From Streptomyces composti (GTDB lineage: Bacteria; Actinomycetota; Actinomycetes; Streptomycetales; Streptomycetaceae): a DNA stretch of 64,000 nucleotides. Position numbers and translations under genes: made by a program. The notes under the pieces were generated by a model, which ran no database searches, was not told where the DNA came from, and was given only the letters and a program-made list of their open reading frames with translations. Positions 52,012 to 63,129 of this stretch are shown piece after piece. Location of the stretch: assembly GCF_012034205.1 (NCBI RefSeq), contig NZ_JAATEM010000013.1, positions 112,695-176,694 of the forward strand. The letters run 5' to 3'. The first letter of the stretch is position 1, and each line of letters begins with the position of its first letter.

Positions 52012-52644
52012 ATGGCACGAACCCCTGTTCGCGGACCAGCCCGTCAGCTGGGCCTGCGCGAACGGAAGAAGATCAAGACGCGCATGGCGATCAGGGAGGC
52101 CACCTACGACCTGATCAAGGAACAGGGGTACGACGCCACCACGGTCGAGCAGATCGCCGAGCGCGCCGAGGTCTCGCCCAGCACCGTCTTCCGCTACTTC
52201 CCCACCAAGGAGGACATCGTCCTCACGGACGAGTACGACCCGCTCGTCGAGGACCTGATGCGCGGCCGCCCCGAGGACGAGCCCGTGCTCGAATCGGTGC
52301 GGTGGGCCATCCGGGAGGCGATGGCGATGGCCTTCACCGACAACCCCGAGCGCCAGCAGGAGGAGATGGTGCTGCGCGCCCGGCTGGCCGTGGAGGTCCC
52401 CCAGGTGCGGTCCCGGCTGATGGAGAGCATGTCCGTCACCGGACACATGCTGTGCCGGGCCATCGCGGAGCGCACCGGCCGCGCGGAGCAGGATCTCGAG
52501 GTCCGGGTCTACTCGATGGCCCTGATGGGCGCCATGCTGGAGACGCTGGTCTACTGGGGCGAGCACGGCTGCCGTGACGATCTGGGCGAGCTGATCGACC
52601 GCACCCTGGACACGTTCCAGGACCTGCCGCGGCGCCTGCCGTGA
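52012..52644 (+). CDS. TetR-family regulator of the adjacent exporter
   Basis: A 210-residue repressor. The HTH is at about 25-65: REATYDLIKEQGYDATTVEQIAERAEVSPSTVFRYFPTKED. A C-terminal ligand domain of helices follows (MVLRARLAVEVPQVRSRLM). ATG 52012 has GAGGG seven bases upstream; ATGs at 51988 and 52006 are in frame but poorly spaced. It most likely represses the MFS gene and itself through the palindrome at 50302-50316 and responds to an exported compound. Confidence 0.9.
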   Translation: MARTPVRGPARQLGLRERKKIKTRMAIREATYDLIKEQGYDATTVEQIAERAEVSPSTVFRYFPTKEDIVLTDEYDPLVEDLMRGRPEDEPVLESVRWAIREAMAMAFTDNPERQQEEMVLRARLAVEVPQVRSRLMESMSVTGHMLCRAIAERTGRAEQDLEVRVYSMALMGAMLETLVYWGEHGCRDDLGELIDRTLDTFQDLPRRLP

Positions 52645-52657
52645 CATCCTTGACCGG

Positions 52658-53389
52658 GTGAACGGTCCCGAGATCCACGTCGAGTTCGACCCCGAGCTGC
52701 TGCTCTTCGTGCCGCAGGCCCGGCCCGCCGGCACGCTGAAGACCGCCACCGACGGGGTGTCCAGCCTGGGCCATGTCGTCGAGTCCCTCGGCGTGCCGCT
52801 GACCGAGGTCGGTGCGCTGCTCGTGGACGGGCACGAGGTGCCGGTCTCCCACGTGCCGAGGGCCGGGGAGGAGGTCACCGTGCGGAAGGTCGCGCACCCG
52901 CAACGGGTGCCGGGCGCCCCGCTGCGGTTCCTGCTCGACGTCCATCTGGGCACGCTGGCCCGGCGGCTGCGGCTGCTCGGGGTGGACACCGCCTACGAGG
53001 CGACCGACATCGGTGACCCGGCGCTGGCCTCGCGGTCGGCCGCGGAACGCCGGGTGATGCTCAGCCGGGACCGGGGGCTGCTGCGGCGGCGCGAGCTGTG
53101 GGCGGGCGCGTTCGTCTACAGCACCCGGCCCGAGGAGCAACTGGCGTACGTCCTGGACCGGTTCCGGCCCGAGCTGCGGCCCTGGACGCGATGCACCCAG
53201 TGCAACGGGCTGCTGCGGGAGGCGACCAAGGAGGAGGTCGCCGACCAGCTGAAGGGCGGCACGCACCGCACGTACGACGTCTTCGCCCAGTGCACCGAGT
53301 GCGGGCGCGCGTACTGGCGGGGCGCGCACCACGAGCAGCTGGAGGCGATCGTCGACCGGGCGGTGGCGATGCGCGCGCAACTGGGCTGA
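52658..53389 (+). CDS. Mut7-C domain protein with N-terminal ubiquitin-like domain
   Basis: A 243-residue protein. An N-terminal Mut7-C ubiquitin-fold domain (about 1-82, VEFDPELLLFVP to EEVTVRKV) is followed by a Mut7-C RNase domain (about 88-235; PLRFLLDVHLGTLARRLRLLGVDT, RVMLSRDRGLLRRR). A zinc ribbon is formed by CTQC and CTEC pairs. The PIN-like fold and acidic residues suggest RNase activity, which is unproven. The GTG at 52658 lies 13 bp after tetR; the operon link may be incidental. Confidence 0.85.
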   Translation: MNGPEIHVEFDPELLLFVPQARPAGTLKTATDGVSSLGHVVESLGVPLTEVGALLVDGHEVPVSHVPRAGEEVTVRKVAHPQRVPGAPLRFLLDVHLGTLARRLRLLGVDTAYEATDIGDPALASRSAAERRVMLSRDRGLLRRRELWAGAFVYSTRPEEQLAYVLDRFRPELRPWTRCTQCNGLLREATKEEVADQLKGGTHRTYDVFAQCTECGRAYWRGAHHEQLEAIVDRAVAMRAQLG

Positions 53390-53422
53390 GCCCGCCGGCA
53401 CGTTCCGCACACCCGGGCGGGG

Positions 53423-53440
53423 CACCGCGGCGCCGCGGTG
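53423..53440. terminator. Perfect 18-bp palindrome between convergent genes
   Basis: CACCGCGGCGCCGCGGTG is fully self-complementary. It lies between the stops at 53389 and 53501 and probably ends transcription from both sides, though as a cruciform-like site it lacks a loop. Confidence 0.45.
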
Positions 53441-53500
53441 TGCGGCGCGCGGAGCCCCGCGCTCGTCGGGCCCCGGGCGGCCCGGGTTCCGGGATCCGGC

Positions 53501-55915
53501 TCAGCGCCTGGACAGGTCACCCTTGCCGCAGGCGACGCCGTCCCCGTCGCGGTCCAGCCCGAGCGGGTCGTCCTTGCCGTTGACCTCCAGCCGGCCGTAG
53601 TCGTGGTCCTTCAGCCAGGTGCAGCGGGCCGTGGTGGTCGGCTTCACCTCGTCGGGGAACACGGTCGGGACGCAGACGTTGGCCGAGCCGTAGTGGCGGT
53701 CGCAGCCGGAGATCCGCGGGCTGACCGGGTGGGACTTCCGCTTCTTGCCGGGTCCGGTCACCTTGCCCTCGGGCGCCTGCGCGAAGTCGTGCACGTGGGC
53801 GGAGGCGTCCTTGGCGGTGAGCGCCCGCGGGCCCTGCAGATGCACCCACTCGGCGACCGACGGGACGCCGTTGGCGTCGACCACGAACAGCATGTACCAG
53901 CCGGGCGGGGCCAGGTCGGGGTTGCTGGTGACGTTCAGGTCGACGTTGTCGCCGTCCACGGACAGCGGCAGGTCCACGAACCGCTGGTTGGGGTCGGAGG
54001 AGTGGGTGACCGCGGCCGGGCGGATCAGCTCGGCCCTGGCGATGGGCCGGTCCACTGTGATGCGCTGGGTGTCGCCGTAGGTCCACTCGCGGTCGATCAG
54101 CGAGGTGATCTGCGGCCGCTCGCCCTTGAAGAGGTAGGGCGGGCTGTAGATCGACACGTTGTGGTTCCAGGAGCCGTCGCCCGGGTTGTCGCCGGTGGCC
54201 ATCACCCGGCCGTCGGGGAGCAGGAACGCCGAGGAGTGGTAGCCGCGGGCCTCCGGGTCGGCCGCCACCGGGTCGAAGGTCTCCGAGGCCGGGTCGAAGA
54301 CGGACGTCTCGTAGACCGGGTCGGCGCGGTTGTGCAGGGCGCCGCCGGTCTCCAGGACCTTGCCGTCGGGCAGCAGCACCGCGGAGACGTACATCTTGCC
54401 CTGGTCGCCGGTCTGCGGGACGCGGCCGTCGCCCAGGTCGACGGTGCCCTGCGGGATGGGCGGGCCGGCGACGTACGCGGGGTTCGGGTCCTTGAGGTCG
54501 ATGATGTCGGTCAGCCGGTTGGCGTCCGGGTTGGTGTCGATGTTGCCGCCGCCGAGGGTGAGGACCTTCTGGTCCTGCGCGGGCGGCAGCAGCACACTGG
54601 CCGACTGGTCCCGCTCGTCCTTGTTCCGCAGGCCGGGCACCTGGGTGATGGTGTTGGCCTCGTAGTCGTAGATCGCCGCGCCGCTGCCGGGGATGTTGTT
54701 GCCGAAGACATGGCTGCCGGAGTAGAAGAGGCGGCCGTCCTGCATCAGGATCATCGACGGGTACAGGCCCCAGTACGACCAGGTCTGGTTGACCTGCCAG
54801 GTGGGCAGCCACCGCTGCTCGGCCTCCGACCAGCGCTCGGCGGTCACCGAGCCGGTGGAGTCCTCGCGCAGGCCGCCGAAGCTGAGGACGTCGCCGTTGC
54901 CGAGGATGGTCGCCGACGGGTACCAGTGCCCGTCGTTCATGTCGTTGGTCCTGGTGTAGGTCTCGGTCTCCGGGTCGAAGATGTACGAGTCCTTGTAGCC
55001 CTGGTAGCCGATGGTGCCGTCGTCGGACGGGTAGCCCTTGTTGCCGCTCATCACCAGGACGCGGCCGTCCTTGAGCTGGACGTGCCCGGCGCAGAACATG
55101 TCGTCCGGCGTGGGGATGGTCTTGTAGGTGCCGTTCTCCGGGTCGTACACCGCCGAGGTGAAGGTGCCCGCCTCGAACATCTCCGGGTCGTTGCCGGAGC
55201 CGGCGATCAGCAGCACCTTGCCGTTGTGCAGCACCACGGAGTGCATGGAACGGACCGGGTTCTGGGTGGGCAGCACCTCCCACTTGCCGTCGGCGCACTC
55301 GGCCGCCGTCCCGGTGCACTCGGGGTCGGGGACGGGCTCGGCGACCTGCTCCATGGCGTAGTCGTCGGTGGTGACGGCGCCGGTGCCGTAGACGGAGACA
55401 CCCCAGGCGATGCGGTCGGTGCCGTCCGGGACCTCGGGGGTGCGGACGCCGGCCTCGGTCCAGGCGGCCGCCATGTCCAGCGTCTTGAGGTCGGTCCAGT
55501 ACTGCCAGCCCGCGGCGGCGTCGTGCCGGAACAGCGTGATCGAGGCGTCGGGGGTGGTCGACTTGTACCAGAGGGACAGGTCGTACTGCTTGCCCGGCGT
55601 CACCACCGGCGCGCACTCGGCGGACTCGGTGATCAGGGCCTTGCGGTCGCCGTCCACGCGCCGGGTCAGCTCGACCTTCATCGCCTTGTCGCCGGTGTGC
55701 GCGTCGTCGGTGACGGTGAAGGTGAAGTCGTTGTCGCCCCAGCCCGAGCGGGACCAGCAGTACGGCATGTCACCGGCCCCGGCCGTCTCGAACCCCGGGT
55801 TCTGCACCAGGTTGGCGGCCACGGCCGGCTGGGGCGCGGTGAGCAGGAGGCCCGTGGTGAGCGCGCCGACGGCCGCCAGGGCCGTGGCGCGTCTGGGCCT
55901 GAGCGGTGTTCTCAT
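53501..55915 (-). CDS. Secreted copper-radical oxidase (GlxA/galactose-oxidase family) with carbohydrate-binding and Excalibur domains
   Basis: An 804-residue exported enzyme. The signal peptide is 1-34, followed by a galactose-binding-like module (about 35-195), a seven-bladed kelch propeller (about 210-600), a DUF1929 domain (600-695) and a C-terminal Excalibur calcium motif, DRDGDGVAC (788-796). The copper-radical site is complete: Cys275 (MFCAGH) should cross-link to Tyr332 (GHWYPSA), with Tyr559 and His560 (ARGYHSSAF) and His638 as ligands. Streptomyces GlxA makes hydrogen peroxide while oxidising aldehydes or surface glycans. This version is longer than GlxA. It overlaps the GT2-GtrA gene (ATGA) in a four-gene operon. 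Confidence 0.9.
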   Translation of the reverse strand: MRTPLRPRRATALAAVGALTTGLLLTAPQPAVAANLVQNPGFETAGAGDMPYCWSRSGWGDNDFTFTVTDDAHTGDKAMKVELTRRVDGDRKALITESAECAPVVTPGKQYDLSLWYKSTTPDASITLFRHDAAAGWQYWTDLKTLDMAAAWTEAGVRTPEVPDGTDRIAWGVSVYGTGAVTTDDYAMEQVAEPVPDPECTGTAAECADGKWEVLPTQNPVRSMHSVVLHNGKVLLIAGSGNDPEMFEAGTFTSAVYDPENGTYKTIPTPDDMFCAGHVQLKDGRVLVMSGNKGYPSDDGTIGYQGYKDSYIFDPETETYTRTNDMNDGHWYPSATILGNGDVLSFGGLREDSTGSVTAERWSEAEQRWLPTWQVNQTWSYWGLYPSMILMQDGRLFYSGSHVFGNNIPGSGAAIYDYEANTITQVPGLRNKDERDQSASVLLPPAQDQKVLTLGGGNIDTNPDANRLTDIIDLKDPNPAYVAGPPIPQGTVDLGDGRVPQTGDQGKMYVSAVLLPDGKVLETGGALHNRADPVYETSVFDPASETFDPVAADPEARGYHSSAFLLPDGRVMATGDNPGDGSWNHNVSIYSPPYLFKGERPQITSLIDREWTYGDTQRITVDRPIARAELIRPAAVTHSSDPNQRFVDLPLSVDGDNVDLNVTSNPDLAPPGWYMLFVVDANGVPSVAEWVHLQGPRALTAKDASAHVHDFAQAPEGKVTGPGKKRKSHPVSPRISGCDRHYGSANVCVPTVFPDEVKPTTTARCTWLKDHDYGRLEVNGKDDPLGLDRDGDGVACGKGDLSRR

Positions 55916-57105
55916 GAGGTGCTCCTTGCTGTGCGGCTCGCTCGGCGGCTCCTGCGCGGCAGGTACACCAGCGCTTCGGTTCCCACGAAGCGCAGGACGA
56001 AGGTGATGACGAGGGCCAGGGCGGTGGCCGGGAGGACGGCCAGCTGGAACTGGCCGACCAGCAGGGCGATCAGCGGCAGCCGCAGCACCAGGTCGGCGTT
56101 GGCGAGCAGCGCGAACCGCACGGTGCGGTCGGCCCAGTGCCGGTGCCGGCGCCGGGTGCGGAACAGCAGCAGGTCGATGAGCAGGAAGTTCCAGGCCACG
56201 CCGAACTGGTTGGCGATGATCTCGGCGGGCAGATAGTGCAGGCCCGCCTCGGTGAGCGCCCACAGCGCGGCCAGGTTGGGCACGAAGCCGGTGAGCCCGA
56301 TCAGCCCGAAGACGATCATGCGGGCGAGCGGTGCCTCGGTGCGCAGCCCGGCGAGGTGCCGCAGGAAGCGCAGGCCCTCCCTGGCGGTGGACTTGGACTC
56401 GCCGGCGTACCTCTCCTGGAAGACGAACGGCACCTCGGTGACCGTGCGGGGGCTGCTGCGGACGGCCAGTTCGAGAAGGATCTTGTAGCCGAGCGGCCTC
56501 AGCTCCTCGGCGGTGACCGTGGTGCGGCGGATGGCGAAGAAGCCGCTCATCGGGTCGCTGATGCCGTGCAGGCGGCGCGGGAAGAGGGACTTGGTCAGCC
56601 AGGTCGCGCCGCGCGAGACGGCCACCCGGTAGCTGCCGGCGAGCCCGGCGCGGCTGCCGCCCTTGATGTAGCGGGAGGCGACGACGAGTTCGGCACCCGC
56701 CCGCTCGCCGGCGGCGATCAGTTCGGGGACGAGGGACGGCGGGTGCTGGCAGTCGCCGTCCATGACGACCACCCAGTCGGAGGTGGCCGCCTTGATGCCC
56801 TCGACGACGGCCCCGCCGAGCCCCCCGGTGGGTTCGTCCCGGTGCAGAACGGTCACCGGGAAGGGGCAGTCCTGCGCGGCGGCGCGGACGACCTCGGGGG
56901 TGTCGTCGGTGGAGTCGTCCACGAAGACGACCTCGCAGGGCACCCGCGCGGGGACGGACTCGGTGATCCGGTGCAGCAGCTGCCGTACGTTGGCGGACTC
57001 GTTGAAGGTCGGTACGACGATGGTGACGGCCCCCGGCTCGGGCACCTCCACCGGTTCGAGGACCGGCTCGCCGAGGCCGCCGGGGACGATGGACTCCTGG
57101 CTCAT
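55912..57105 (-). CDS. Polyprenyl-phosphate glycosyltransferase (GT2) fused to GtrA-like domain
   Basis: A 397-residue membrane protein. The N-terminal GT2 domain (about 25-245) resembles dolichyl-phosphate mannose synthase: VTIVVPTFNESANVRQLL, EVVFVDDSTDDTPEVV, VVMDGDCQHPPSLVP and GISDPMSGFFAIRR. A GtrA-like domain with four helices occupies about 255-385. Such proteins make polyprenyl-phosphate sugars and flip or present them. The order after the PMT gene, with ATGA overlaps at both ends, suggests it supplies lipid-linked sugar to the next enzyme in the operon. Confidence 0.9.
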   Translation of the reverse strand: MSQESIVPGGLGEPVLEPVEVPEPGAVTIVVPTFNESANVRQLLHRITESVPARVPCEVVFVDDSTDDTPEVVRAAAQDCPFPVTVLHRDEPTGGLGGAVVEGIKAATSDWVVVMDGDCQHPPSLVPELIAAGERAGAELVVASRYIKGGSRAGLAGSYRVAVSRGATWLTKSLFPRRLHGISDPMSGFFAIRRTTVTAEELRPLGYKILLELAVRSSPRTVTEVPFVFQERYAGESKSTAREGLRFLRHLAGLRTEAPLARMIVFGLIGLTGFVPNLAALWALTEAGLHYLPAEIIANQFGVAWNFLLIDLLLFRTRRRHRHWADRTVRFALLANADLVLRLPLIALLVGQFQLAVLPATALALVITFVLRFVGTEALVYLPRRSRRASRTARSTS

Positions 57106-58745
57106 CGGGCGCCTCCGGCGGTCGCGACCTCGCGGATCTCTATGCGGTCCTCACCCGTGCCGAAGACGGCGACCGGCCGGGAGTGCTCGATGGCGGCCTT
57201 GACGTTGGGCAGGTCCTCGGCGTCACGCCGCACGGTCGGCGAGGCGACGACGTAGTCGATGTCCCGCCAGCCGCCGGGCATGGTCCTGGTGACCGCCGGG
57301 TCCAGGTCCGCCTTGTAGAACCAGATGACGCCGAGCCCGGGTTCGTACCCGGCGTGCACCAGGTCCAGCCACATCGCGTCGTCCACCAGGACCCGGGTGC
57401 GGGCCGGGTCGGGCACCTGCTCGGCCATCCACCGCGAGGCCGCCTCGTAGGGGGCGTTGGCGTCTACGGTGACCGCGATGCGGGTGCCGTCGTACCAGCG
57501 GGGGCCGACGTAGGCGCAGGCGGCCAGGGCGAGGGCGCCGGCGAGCGCGTACCTGCCGTACACCGCCGCCCGCTTCTCCCGCTCGGAGCGGCCCCGGCGC
57601 AGCACGGCGTGGGCGACGCTGGCGGCGCCGCCGGCGAGGACCAGCGCGAGGAACGGCAGCGCCTGGATGACGTACATCGCGGGCAGATAGCCGTCGGGGC
57701 GCAGGGCGAGCGCGGCGAGGACGGCGACCGCCAGGGCCGGTCCGGCGAGCGCGCGGGCGGTGACGGACCAGCGCCAGGTGGCGAGCAGCAGCAGCGCGCC
57801 GGCGAGGCCGCCGAGTGGCAGGATGCGGTCGTAGTAGAGCCAGGACTGGAGCACGTTCCAGGAGCCGGAGCCCTGGTCCAGGATGAATCCCGAACCGGGC
57901 CTGGTCATCTGGTACTTGACGCCGTCCCAGAGCGAGACGTGTCCCGCGCCGGGCAGCAGCTCGCCCTTGAGCAGGGCGAACAGCGGGTAGGAGAAGCCGA
58001 TCAGGGCGCAGGCGGTGACGGCGCCGGTGAGCGCGAACTTGCGGGTGTCCCTGTGGCTGTGCCGCCAGGCGGTGACGAACAGCGCGGGCAGGACGAGCAG
58101 CATCGTCTCCTTGGTGAGCACGGCGGTGGCGGCGGCCATGCCCGCGCCGAAGTGGTGCCACAGATGCCGGCTCGGGGACGCGGCGAGGGTGAAGGCGAGC
58201 AGCGTCCACATCACCGCGAGGTTGTCGAGGAAGATCTCCCGCTGGAGCACCACCGACAGCGGCGACAGCCCGAACAGCGCCATGCCGAGCCCGGCGGCCC
58301 AGCGGGGCAGGGCGAGGCGGCGGCCGAGGACGTAGACGAGGACCGCGCTGATGCCGCTGATCAGCAGCATCACGGCGCGCATGGTGCCGACGGTCATCGA
58401 CTCGGGGCTGAGCATCGCCGGGATCCAGGTGAGGACGGCGAGCTGGATCCAGCCGAGCGGCGGGTGGTCGTACCAGTAGGTGTAGTGGGCGAGGCCCTTG
58501 CCCTCCTGGACGGCCCAGGCCTGGGCGAGGTAGGTGCCCTCGTCGTCGCTGAAGGCGGGGTAGGCGGAGATGTTCCAGCCCTGCACGACGAGGATCGCGA
58601 GCAGCAGGACCCCGCAGAGCAGCAGGTCGGGGCGGGAGGAACGCAGTCGGCGGGGCGGCAGCGCCCGGCCCGTCGCAGCGGGGGGTGCGGGCCGGCGCTG
58701 CGCGGGTATCCGGGGCGCGGTCACCGGTTCGAGGGTGGAGGTCAC
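57102..58745 (-). CDS. PMT/ArnT-type lipid-linked glycosyltransferase
   Basis: A 547-residue protein with about ten or more helices. The first extracytoplasmic loop has FSDDEGTYLAQAW and YDHPPLGW, the Asp-Glu acceptor/donor motif of GT39/GT83-type enzymes that use polyprenyl-phosphate sugars. GTG 58745 overlaps the preceding gene's stop (GTGA). A soluble C-terminal domain (about 430-547) lies outside the membrane. It probably transfers a sugar from the lipid carrier made by the next gene's product to a surface acceptor, which is unknown. Confidence 0.85.
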   Translation of the reverse strand: MTSTLEPVTAPRIPAQRRPAPPAATGRALPPRRLRSSRPDLLLCGVLLLAILVVQGWNISAYPAFSDDEGTYLAQAWAVQEGKGLAHYTYWYDHPPLGWIQLAVLTWIPAMLSPESMTVGTMRAVMLLISGISAVLVYVLGRRLALPRWAAGLGMALFGLSPLSVVLQREIFLDNLAVMWTLLAFTLAASPSRHLWHHFGAGMAAATAVLTKETMLLVLPALFVTAWRHSHRDTRKFALTGAVTACALIGFSYPLFALLKGELLPGAGHVSLWDGVKYQMTRPGSGFILDQGSGSWNVLQSWLYYDRILPLGGLAGALLLLATWRWSVTARALAGPALAVAVLAALALRPDGYLPAMYVIQALPFLALVLAGGAASVAHAVLRRGRSEREKRAAVYGRYALAGALALAACAYVGPRWYDGTRIAVTVDANAPYEAASRWMAEQVPDPARTRVLVDDAMWLDLVHAGYEPGLGVIWFYKADLDPAVTRTMPGGWRDIDYVVASPTVRRDAEDLPNVKAAIEHSRPVAVFGTGEDRIEIREVATAGGAR

Positions 58746-60013
58746 GCGGCAACGTCCTCTCGGGTCCGCACGTCGGCCGTGTCCAGATGGGCGCCGACGT
58801 GCCGGGTCAGTTCCCAGTCGCTGCGCCCGCGCTGCTCGCGCCAGACCGCGCGGATCGCCGCGCCGGCGAGGAGCAGCTGGTAGAAGGGGCCGCCGGCGAT
58901 GAGCTTGAGGTAGTGCACCAGGCGCACCCGCAGCCCGTACTGCTTGCCGAAGTCGTGCAGTCCGACGACCTCGAAGACGAAGGTCACCAGGGCGGTGACG
59001 GCGGGCAGGAAGGTGATGAAGGCGACGCCCACGGGCACGTCGAGGAAGATCGCGACGGCCACGTTCAGCGGGATGACGACGCCGCTGAAGGCCTGGAGGA
59101 ACGGTGTCATCAGGGTGTAGCGGGCGAGCATCCGCTGCCGCAGCGTGGGCAGCTGCTTCCAGTCCTTTTTCCGGTACACCTGCAGAAAGCCCTGGTTCCA
59201 GCGGGTGCGCTGTTTGAGCAGCGAGACCAGGGAGCCGGGGGTCTCCTCGCGGGTGACCATGTCGGAGTCGTAGGCGACGACGACCTTCTTCCCGGCGCTG
59301 GAGAGGCGGACGCCCAGGTCGCAGTCCTCGGCGAGGCAGTCGGGGTCCCAGCCGCCGGCCGCGCGCAGCACGTCGGTGCGGACGAAGACGGTGTTGCCGC
59401 CCAGCGGGATGAACCCCTTCTGCGCGTGCAGATGGAGGCGGGAGCGGAACCAGAAGAAGTACTCCAGGCAGTTGCGCAGGCTGTACCAGCTGGAGTGGAA
59501 GTTGATCAGCTGCACCCCGCCCTGCACCACGTCGGCGCCGGTGGAGCGGAAGGCGTGCTCGACATGGGCGAGCAGCTCCGGGTGCACCTGGTCCTCGGCG
59601 TCGAACACCCCGACCACGTCGCCGCGGCAGTACGGCAGAGCCGTGTTCATCGCCTTGGGCTTGTTCTTCTTCTCATGGGTGTCGACGACGACCCGCACCC
59701 GCGGGTCGCGGGCGGCCGCCGCCTCGGCGACCGCGGTGGTCTCCGGATCGTCGTGGCCGACGATCACGATGATCTCGAAGGCGGCGTGGCTGGACTCCAG
59801 CAGCCGCTGGATGGTGTGGTCGAGCACGGCCTGCTCGTGCCGGGCGGGCAGCAGCAGGGAGAACGACAGCTGCTCACCGCCGTCCGGGCTGCTGAACCGG
59901 GTCGATGCCAGCACCTCGGGCGTGCGCCAGGCGTGCATCTGCCACCACAGGGTGAAGGCGGCCATCCCGAACAGGGCCAGCGAAACGACAGCGATGAAGA
60001 CCGACGTCAGCAA
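58742..60013 (-). CDS. Membrane GT2 glycosyltransferase (cellulose/hyaluronan-synthase-like)
   Basis: A 423-residue processive-type GT2. One N-terminal helix is followed by a GT-A domain with FSLLLPARHEQAVLDHTI, DAEDQVHPELL, AEDCDLGVRL and QRTRWNQG (the D,D,D,QxxRW pattern). Three or more C-terminal helices follow. These synthases polymerise and export beta-linked glycans. TTG 60013 is the start, with GGGGGGA five bases upstream. It is the first gene of the four-gene operon that ends with the copper oxidase. The polymer is not known. Confidence 0.88.
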   Translation of the reverse strand: MLTSVFIAVVSLALFGMAAFTLWWQMHAWRTPEVLASTRFSSPDGGEQLSFSLLLPARHEQAVLDHTIQRLLESSHAAFEIIVIVGHDDPETTAVAEAAAARDPRVRVVVDTHEKKNKPKAMNTALPYCRGDVVGVFDAEDQVHPELLAHVEHAFRSTGADVVQGGVQLINFHSSWYSLRNCLEYFFWFRSRLHLHAQKGFIPLGGNTVFVRTDVLRAAGGWDPDCLAEDCDLGVRLSSAGKKVVVAYDSDMVTREETPGSLVSLLKQRTRWNQGFLQVYRKKDWKQLPTLRQRMLARYTLMTPFLQAFSGVVIPLNVAVAIFLDVPVGVAFITFLPAVTALVTFVFEVVGLHDFGKQYGLRVRLVHYLKLIAGGPFYQLLLAGAAIRAVWREQRGRSDWELTRHVGAHLDTADVRTREDVAA

Positions 60014-60231
60014 ACAGATCCCCCCAGATCCCCGATTCCCCCCGGACGGGACGGCCGCGTCACCCGCACCGAGCGGCGCACGGCGGATTCGTCACGTCAC
60101 CGTGCAGAGAATAAGGGGAAGTTGTGAACGCTGGGGTCCGATTCGATGAAGTGTCTGTTGCGCAAGGGGTCGATTTCTGGCCGGAGTTGACCGATTTCGC
60201 ACCCAACTCCGGGTGAGCGGGCGGCGCCGGA

Positions 60232-62271
<2,040 letters not shown>

Positions 62272-62367
62272 ACGATCCAGCCTCTCACAGCATCCCGCCC
62301 GCCCTGCGGAGCCGGCACCGCTCCCCGCAGCGTGAGGACCCCGGACGGGCAGGACGTCCGGCGGCGG

Positions 62368-63129
62368 TCAGGTGAGCTCGTCCGTGATCACGCGGCGCAC
62401 CTGCTCCTGGCCCTCCTCGTCGAAGAAGTGCCCGCCGGGGACCGGAGTCAGGCTGAACCGGCCGGACGTCTCCCTGGACCAGTCCCTCATCCGCTCGGGA
62501 TGCGCCTCCGGGTCCTTCGTGCCCGCGAAGGCATGGACCGGGACGGTGAGGGGCGACTCGGGACGGAAGCCGTGGGTGCTGAGCACCGTCAGATCGGCCC
62601 GCAGGGTCGGCAGCAGCCCGGCGAGCAGCTCGGGCTGCTCCAGAACCTCGGCCGGCGTCCCGCCCATCTCCCGCACGTACCCTTCGAGACCGTCCTCCCG
62701 GCCGTCCCACTCCCACTGTCCGTCGTCGCAGGCCGGCGCCACACTGGCCGCCACGAACAGCGCCCGCGGTCCAGGCAGGCCGCGCTCACGCAGGCTGTGC
62801 GCCAGCGCCCAGGAGACCCGGGCACCCATGCTGACGCCGTAGAGCGCGAACGGCCTGTCCAGGAGCGGCTGCATGACCTCGATCAGGTCGTCGACCAGGG
62901 GGGTCATGCGCTCGTAGGGCTCTTCGGTGAACCGGTCGGCACGGCCGGGGAGTTGCACCGCCACGGGCTCGATGTACCACGGCAGTGCCTGCGGCCACCG
63001 GCGGAACAGCGATGCGTTGCCGCCCGCGAAGTGGAAGCAGAACAGACGGGTCTCGGCCGGTCCGCTGCGGCCGAACCGCTTGAACCAGCGGCGGTCGACG
63101 TTCGCCCCGGGCGTCACGGTGCCGGTCAT
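62368..63129 (-). CDS. Type II thioesterase (GrsT/TesA family)
   Basis: A 253-residue alpha/beta-hydrolase. FCFHFAGGNASLFRRWP is the oxyanion region, Ser100 in LYGVSMGAR is the nucleophile, and the C-terminal GGHFF supplies the His. These enzymes remove wrongly loaded groups from carrier proteins of polyketide or nonribosomal peptide synthases. The ATG at 63129 overlaps the stop of the second thioesterase (ATGA), so both are made from one mRNA. No synthase gene is inside the window. Confidence 0.9.
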   Translation of the reverse strand: MTGTVTPGANVDRRWFKRFGRSGPAETRLFCFHFAGGNASLFRRWPQALPWYIEPVAVQLPGRADRFTEEPYERMTPLVDDLIEVMQPLLDRPFALYGVSMGARVSWALAHSLRERGLPGPRALFVAASVAPACDDGQWEWDGREDGLEGYVREMGGTPAEVLEQPELLAGLLPTLRADLTVLSTHGFRPESPLTVPVHAFAGTKDPEAHPERMRDWSRETSGRFSLTPVPGGHFFDEEGQEQVRRVITDELT

